Origin: Pholiota molesta
Taxonomy: Eukaryota > Basidiomycota > Agaricomycetes > Agaricales > Strophariaceae
DNA length: 64,000 nt
Direction: 5' to 3'
Assembly: GCA_014925825.1 (NCBI GenBank)
Contig: JACGCK010000172.1
Span: 1-64,000 of the forward strand
In this document: positions 59,149-64,000 of the stretch, piece by piece
How positions within the stretch are numbered: the stretch's first letter is position 1
How the letters are laid out: each line of letters begins with the position of its first letter
The notes under the pieces: model-generated
What the model was told of the DNA's origin: nothing
What the model saw: the letters and a program-made list of their open reading frames with translations, nothing else
Databases searched by the model: none
Program-made: the position numbers and the translations under genes

Positions 59149-62100
59149 CTACTGGCTACGAATCTTGGACCCAGCGCCTCTGCTTGAGATCTTGAGGAAC
59201 ACCGCCTGGCCTTCCTTTACCAAGCCCTTGAACCGTCGATGGTATAATCTGGATTTTAATCGCCGCAGCTCGAACTGAAGCCATGTCAGCAAAGGTTTGT
59301 AGTGAAAAGGCTTCCGGCTTAGGATATGATAGAAAGCGTGATTCCCGAGCCTGGACATGTCATTATTATGATCAGACTTGCATGGATGGCATATATAAAT
59401 GGGCGCAGCGTCGTACCACATCACAGCTTCCTTGCGAATGTCAGAGCCTCCTTCGACCTTCTGGGTACCTTTCCGGCGAGCCTGTCCATGCGTCGTCGTA
59501 TAATTATATAGGATTGTTCTCTCGATGACATCTATAGAGTGGCATGCTCGGTCAACTATTAAAGTGAGCAACGTGGGACGTACTGCGCAAGAAGGCGATA
59601 TTTCGTTTTCCACCCACGCCCCAGTTACGGAGATACTCGTGCATTTTAACTGCTGTCAGCAGAAGATTCTGGTATATGTTGAGATATACGACATGTTCGG
59701 TATTCAATTCTCTGTCAGAGAAAATGACATGACTCTTCGCCTTTGCCAACCTACAACATCGTTTATCGGTATAAAATAAAGAGAATGTGTCTTCACTCAC
59801 TGAAGTATTTTGTAATTGAAAGCTGCACCAGGTCTCCGACCTCGATCAATGGTCATCGTATTACTTATACCTATTGTCGATCAGAGGAGATGATTAGGTA
59901 CAACATATAACCTTACCGCTCCCAAGATACCGGTTATAATCCACGGTCACTGACAAGTCTCGCATGTTAATGGAATATCCACACCAAGGAAACGCTGATT
60001 GAAGGGTTAATAGCAAGAATCGAGTCATGAATATCATTTAGCTTACTTCGTTGATTGGGTGCGACAGTATTCTGAACTTGATCGCGGTAGTCAAAGTTAG
60101 TCAAGGTCTTTTCTAGAGAAATAAAGCATCCATATTCCGGGTGGCCTATAGACAAAAAACAAAAATTAAAACCCAGACATCGAACGGGAGGTGAGTTACA
60201 TGAAAAGGAAGCAAACCTTTATTCATCATATCCAAGAATTCAGTAGCCAGATTACGGCTAGTTGTTATGAACAAATAGTCGTCGATAACTCGTAATAGTG
60301 TCTGAATGGACCATGTAAGCAACATAAGAAATGCGTATACAAGAGATGATACGGTACGCTGTGAGGATTGTCCATGAACTTGGGAAACTTTTTTTCAAGA
60401 TCGCCATAAAAGAAAGAGCAAAGGATGGACGACAGTACAGATCCTTGAGGAATGCCGACTGTTTGGCGGTAATAATTAGGGCCAATCTACAATCGAGGTA
60501 ATAGTAATGAAGGGCTCGAGGTTGAGAAAATGGATACCAAATACCTTTACAATATTTTCTGTGATATGCTCTTCCAAAAGTTCAAGAACCTGTTGCTTCT
60601 TCGACAATGGGTATACAACCTAAAGAAGATTAGCCACCACTCAATTAACATAGATCGAGCGGACCTGGTCCACAAATATAGTATTTCGGAGGACACTGGC
60701 CAAATCAGCTGCGTGGCGGAGGAAATGAGGGTGATCGTCTAAGTAGAAGTTGAGGTGTTAGTGTCGAAATATCAAATATGCATACAATGTTCACCTTCAG
60801 GAACTGCTTTCTTTACATAAGTGCGCCTTGTTTTGTCCAACATTACGCTAATTTGACCGTACCTTTGCATCATGTAAATGTCCTAAATAGCCCTTTCAGC
60901 GAATGTATAAAGAAATTATTCCGCACACGTTACCTCTGATAGAAGCTGACGCAGAATTTGCAGCAATTTCGTTTGATCAATCGTGTCGAAACACGCTTGG
61001 ACATCTACCTTGACGAAATATAGTTTCGGTCTTCGACGTTTATAAGCAGAAAATTCATGGGCATACATTCCAGAGAATACATACAATGCACCGTTGATAT
61101 CTCGCGGAAGTGCAGCCTTGAACTTCTTCAATTTGCGATATATATCGTCCGGACTAAGCGCCGAAGCTCCAAGAAGCTGAGGTTGATTGGTCTGGTCATG
61201 AAAAAAGGTGGTCAAAGATATGTTCGGGATGTAGATAGATGAGATGGCTTACACGTTCATACGTCAGGATGCTGAATGCGGCCTGAAGAACTTGGTTTAT
61301 CGATTGCCCAGTAATAAATGATCCCTATAGAAGTGTCGGAACATAATCTTGGAATGGTCAGATTGAACAAATACTATACATACTCGATTCATGGTTTTCC
61401 GCCTCCGAAGATTAACGATAGGTCGGACACCGGTGTCTTTCGGCAATAATCGAACAAAGGAGAATCCAAGTTTTCGCTGTCGCAGGATCTCTGCTGCATC
61501 GGCCTGTATATAGATTACGAAGGGTAAACTCGTGTACTCGATAGAAAAACTTACATCAGTCAACTTCTCAAAGGTTACTGCAGTTAGGCGTTGAATGAGG
61601 GGTGCACATAGGGTCGTCCAGTCGTCATGCCTGAAGTACAGCACTTGGTTGCGAAAAGCAGAAGATTCTGTAATATAAAATGTTGTCTGACCAAATACAT
61701 TGTTAGTTAGCAAGCGTTACTGAAAACTAGGGGCGTACCTTCAACAACGGTAATACAAAAGAATCAAAATACCAAAATAAGAAGTCTTCAAGCAATTCTC
61801 GACGTTTGAGAGCATCAGATACAGAGACTCTGTGCTGTTGTTGGGCACCAACGCTTGCCGAAGCCAGCCAGTCGCAAGCCGAAGTGCTAAAATTTTGCAA
61901 GATTGTATGGAGAGTTAGAGTCTCATACCGCGTGCAACGGATGAATTGCTTGACATCTGCAAATGCGTTAGTAATGATTCACTCATAAATAATGTAAACT
62001 TACATCCGAGAACAAGTTTAAGATTGGTTTTAGAGCCCCAGAACGATTTAGGAATAATGGCCATGGTAACAAGGGCGACATATCGTAACACCTTTGCAAT

Positions 62101-63941
62101 CATACAGTTTCATAAAAATGCGACCAAGGGCTCAGAAGACTTTATTTACCTCTATATGGCTACACGCAAACTCGATGAATCGGGGTTTTTCTTTTGCATG
62201 TTTTCGCGCTTGAGTAAGGCCGATAGCAGGGATGGGGTTACCATCCGAGTCGAGAGATATATTTCCAGCGCCCAGAGAGATCTGCGAGCGCAATTGTGCG
62301 GACGTCTCAGACATCAACTCCTATCAAGAATATTGAATGTGGTTGATAATGAATTGGTCGGATGGAGCTCACGAGAATGATGCTGCTGTCGACATTCTTT
62401 TTACTGATCTTTTGAGAAAACATTTCCTTTGATTTCAAGTTAAATATATGGTTTGATTACAGTACACACCTTCGACGGACATGCTCTATCTCTTAGCGGT
62501 ATATATCCACATTTGCAATGTCGTCGTAGCAGCTTTTCAAGAAGGGGTAAAACCTGCTTCAAACGTTTTGGGGTCTTGACAGATCCTGCCCCCTGGCAAA
62601 TATTCAAGACTTCAACAAAGGACTGAGAACGAGCGGATAGAAGTAAACCTTAATTTCAAGTTCCCTGTCCAAATAGTCTCCCAAGCTGTATGAACCTTTC
62701 GTAGTTGTCAAGGAAAACGGTGTATTCAAACCATACTGGCGTGCGAAGATATACTTAGAGACATGACGAACATTTTCGGCTTTCTTTCGCGCGTCTTCTA
62801 CTTCCATGGCATTTTTTTGTTGATACGACGGATACAGTCGGTTGAATACATCTGAAAATTGGTGAGAATAAGGGAACAAGTGGTACAGAGTGTACGCACG
62901 TCTCAAAGGTAGTCCGACAATCATATGGTTTGAATGAGGTATGAAGTTCGGCTTTGAATAGAATAATCGAACTCGCGCAAAGGATATATCAGCAGGGGAA
63001 TGACTATGACATTCAGTATAGACCACCAATCAGAAAATATGCCAACATACCTTATGCCAACGTCATTAGGTTTGCGATGTTTAGCCGTCCTTAATTTGTC
63101 GAATCTTTGGCGCTTTTTTGGTCGATCCTCGTTATCATCTTCAACAAGAGTTCGAACTCGTTTCAGTTTAGATAAATTAGAGTGTTTTGTTGTGTCCTTG
63201 GCCTTTGGCATCATGTAAATCATGGGCTCTCCTGAAATTTGGCACAGACAACCATTCGGTAGAGAGGTAAATATCGAAGTTTCTGTTAAGAGGTGGAGCA
63301 TGGCATCTTCCCCAATTCTACGAGTATCATGTATAGCTATTAGCGAAAAGAAATCAAGATGGGGAGCTTACCGATGCAACAAGATCTCCCATTCTAGCGC
63401 ATGAAATGCTGTAATGGTCGTATTCAAGAAGTAGTTCGTAATTCCCATCTTGCCATCCCGGCTCTGCCATAATTGCCAACATGGGATGCCTAATTTCGAC
63501 TCCATTAAGTTTGACCTGGACAAGCTACAAGGAACTCTAACTCACCAGGCGATAACCAGAAGTAATGATGTTTTGGGGACGTTTGTTTCTGAACAGTCGC
63601 TCTTGGGCCTGGTCGATAATCTTCGAAGCGTTGAGGAATATATACAAGCGTATAAAGATAGATCATTCACCTCCCGCATATCGAGCATTGGGTGATGGTA
63701 TCGAAAGGTCTTTCTTTTGTCTTCTTTGGTAGCGACATATGATGTTTTCAGAAGATCGATATATGCTTTGCTGTCGTTGTCTGTACAGAGAGCGACTACA
63801 GTGGGCTCTAATTCTGTCCTCGTGGGTAATTCGAGAGAGCCCTTCAGGTAGGTATACAAGTCATTCACGCAAGGATAGTAGGCCTGCAGTATGACTGAGG
63901 CTCCTGAGTCGGATTGGGGCGAAGAAGAATCATTGAGGGAC
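59149..63941 (-). CDS. TERT: Telomerase reverse transcriptase
   Basis: Start MSLNDSSSPQSDSGASVILQ near 63941, then AYYPCVNDLYTYLKG and QNIITSGYRL, GKMGITNYFLNTTITAFHAL and EWEILLHR, DAMLHLLTETSIFTSLPNGC with QISGEP: the TERT N-terminal (TEN/GQ) domain. A basic linker (RPKKRQRF) follows. The T motif is FYITESSAFRNQVLYFRHDD (about 61,680-61,620). RT motif 1/2 is LPKDTGVRPIVNLRRRK. Motif A is KVDVQACFDTIDQ, with the Asp at 61,005. Motif B' is QTVGIPQGSVLSS. Motif C is RVIDDYLFIT, with the two Asp codons at 60,278-60,283. Motif E is FPWCGYSINMRDL. The C-terminal extension ends AGSKIRSQ at 59149. It adds telomeric repeats in the nucleus. About 20 introns; the gene appears complete. Stop lies about 340 bp from the GPX start. 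Confidence 0.92.
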
Positions 63942-64000
63942 ATAATTGCTTCTTGGAGCTTCGCGAAAGTCGATAGTTTCCTCTTCGAAAATGCTCTCAC

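Noticed and set aside
60530..60742. Plus-strand frames across the TERT region
   Set aside because: Antisense shadows; the minus strand carries the RT motifs in the right order.
1..64000. tRNA, rRNA, CRISPR array, LTR or DNA transposon
   Set aside because: I looked for a T-arm consensus, long terminal repeats, transposase or integrase motifs and regular spaced repeats and saw none that could be supported. The only reverse transcriptase is TERT, identified by its T motif.

Overview
The window looks like a piece of nuclear chromosome from an agaricomycete (mushroom-forming) basidiomycete. Genes are packed on both strands and cut by many 50-80 nt introns. The families present fit this: a C-X2-C-X18-C-X2-C GATA factor, a GH79 glycosidase, an oligopeptide (OPT) transporter, TERT, and several conserved basidiomycete proteins of unknown function. 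I found no tRNA, rRNA, CRISPR array or intact transposon. Exon borders were inferred by eye from GT/AG signals and frame.

Layout. (1) 1-15.2 kb is a repeat-rich accessory region. It holds a tandem array of P-loop GTPase-like genes (3' end at 1-82, full copies at 2.8-4.0 and 5.25-6.36 kb), their duplicated flanks, a large diverged segmental duplication (about 0.37-2.0 kb versus 6.7-8.8 kb), and a Ser/Pro-rich protein gene (8.9-11.7 kb). A pyrimidine-rich gene-free tract follows (11.7-13.4 kb), then two more GTPases on the minus strand (13.5-15.2 kb), one with a degenerate P-loop. (2) 16.0-23.6 kb holds a small mitochondrial-type membrane protein, a TPR protein, a periplasmic-binding-protein-fold protein, and a tandem pair of PB1-type paralogues of which one is broken. 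(3) 25.7-35.2 kb holds an OPT transporter, a one-TM coiled-coil protein, Mediator MED22, and two members of a small Gly/Ser/Tyr-rich family. (4) 35.9-40.3 kb holds a doubtful minus-strand gene and the GATA transcription factor. (5) 42.2-64 kb is mostly conserved housekeeping and metabolism: TauD-type dioxygenase, RAD51D-like recombinase, GH79, AP-3 beta, a coiled-coil protein, an FAD monooxygenase, a mitochondrial-carrier-like protein, glutathione peroxidase and telomerase reverse transcriptase (TERT).

Two genome-maintenance genes (RAD51D-like and TERT) lie within 20 kb but show no operon-like link. The most unusual part is the GTPase array with its duplicated flanks. A second theme is data quality: at least six otherwise good coding regions need a one-base shift to stay open, often at C runs on the coding strand. 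This could be consensus error or true decay, and it decides whether several genes are called intact.
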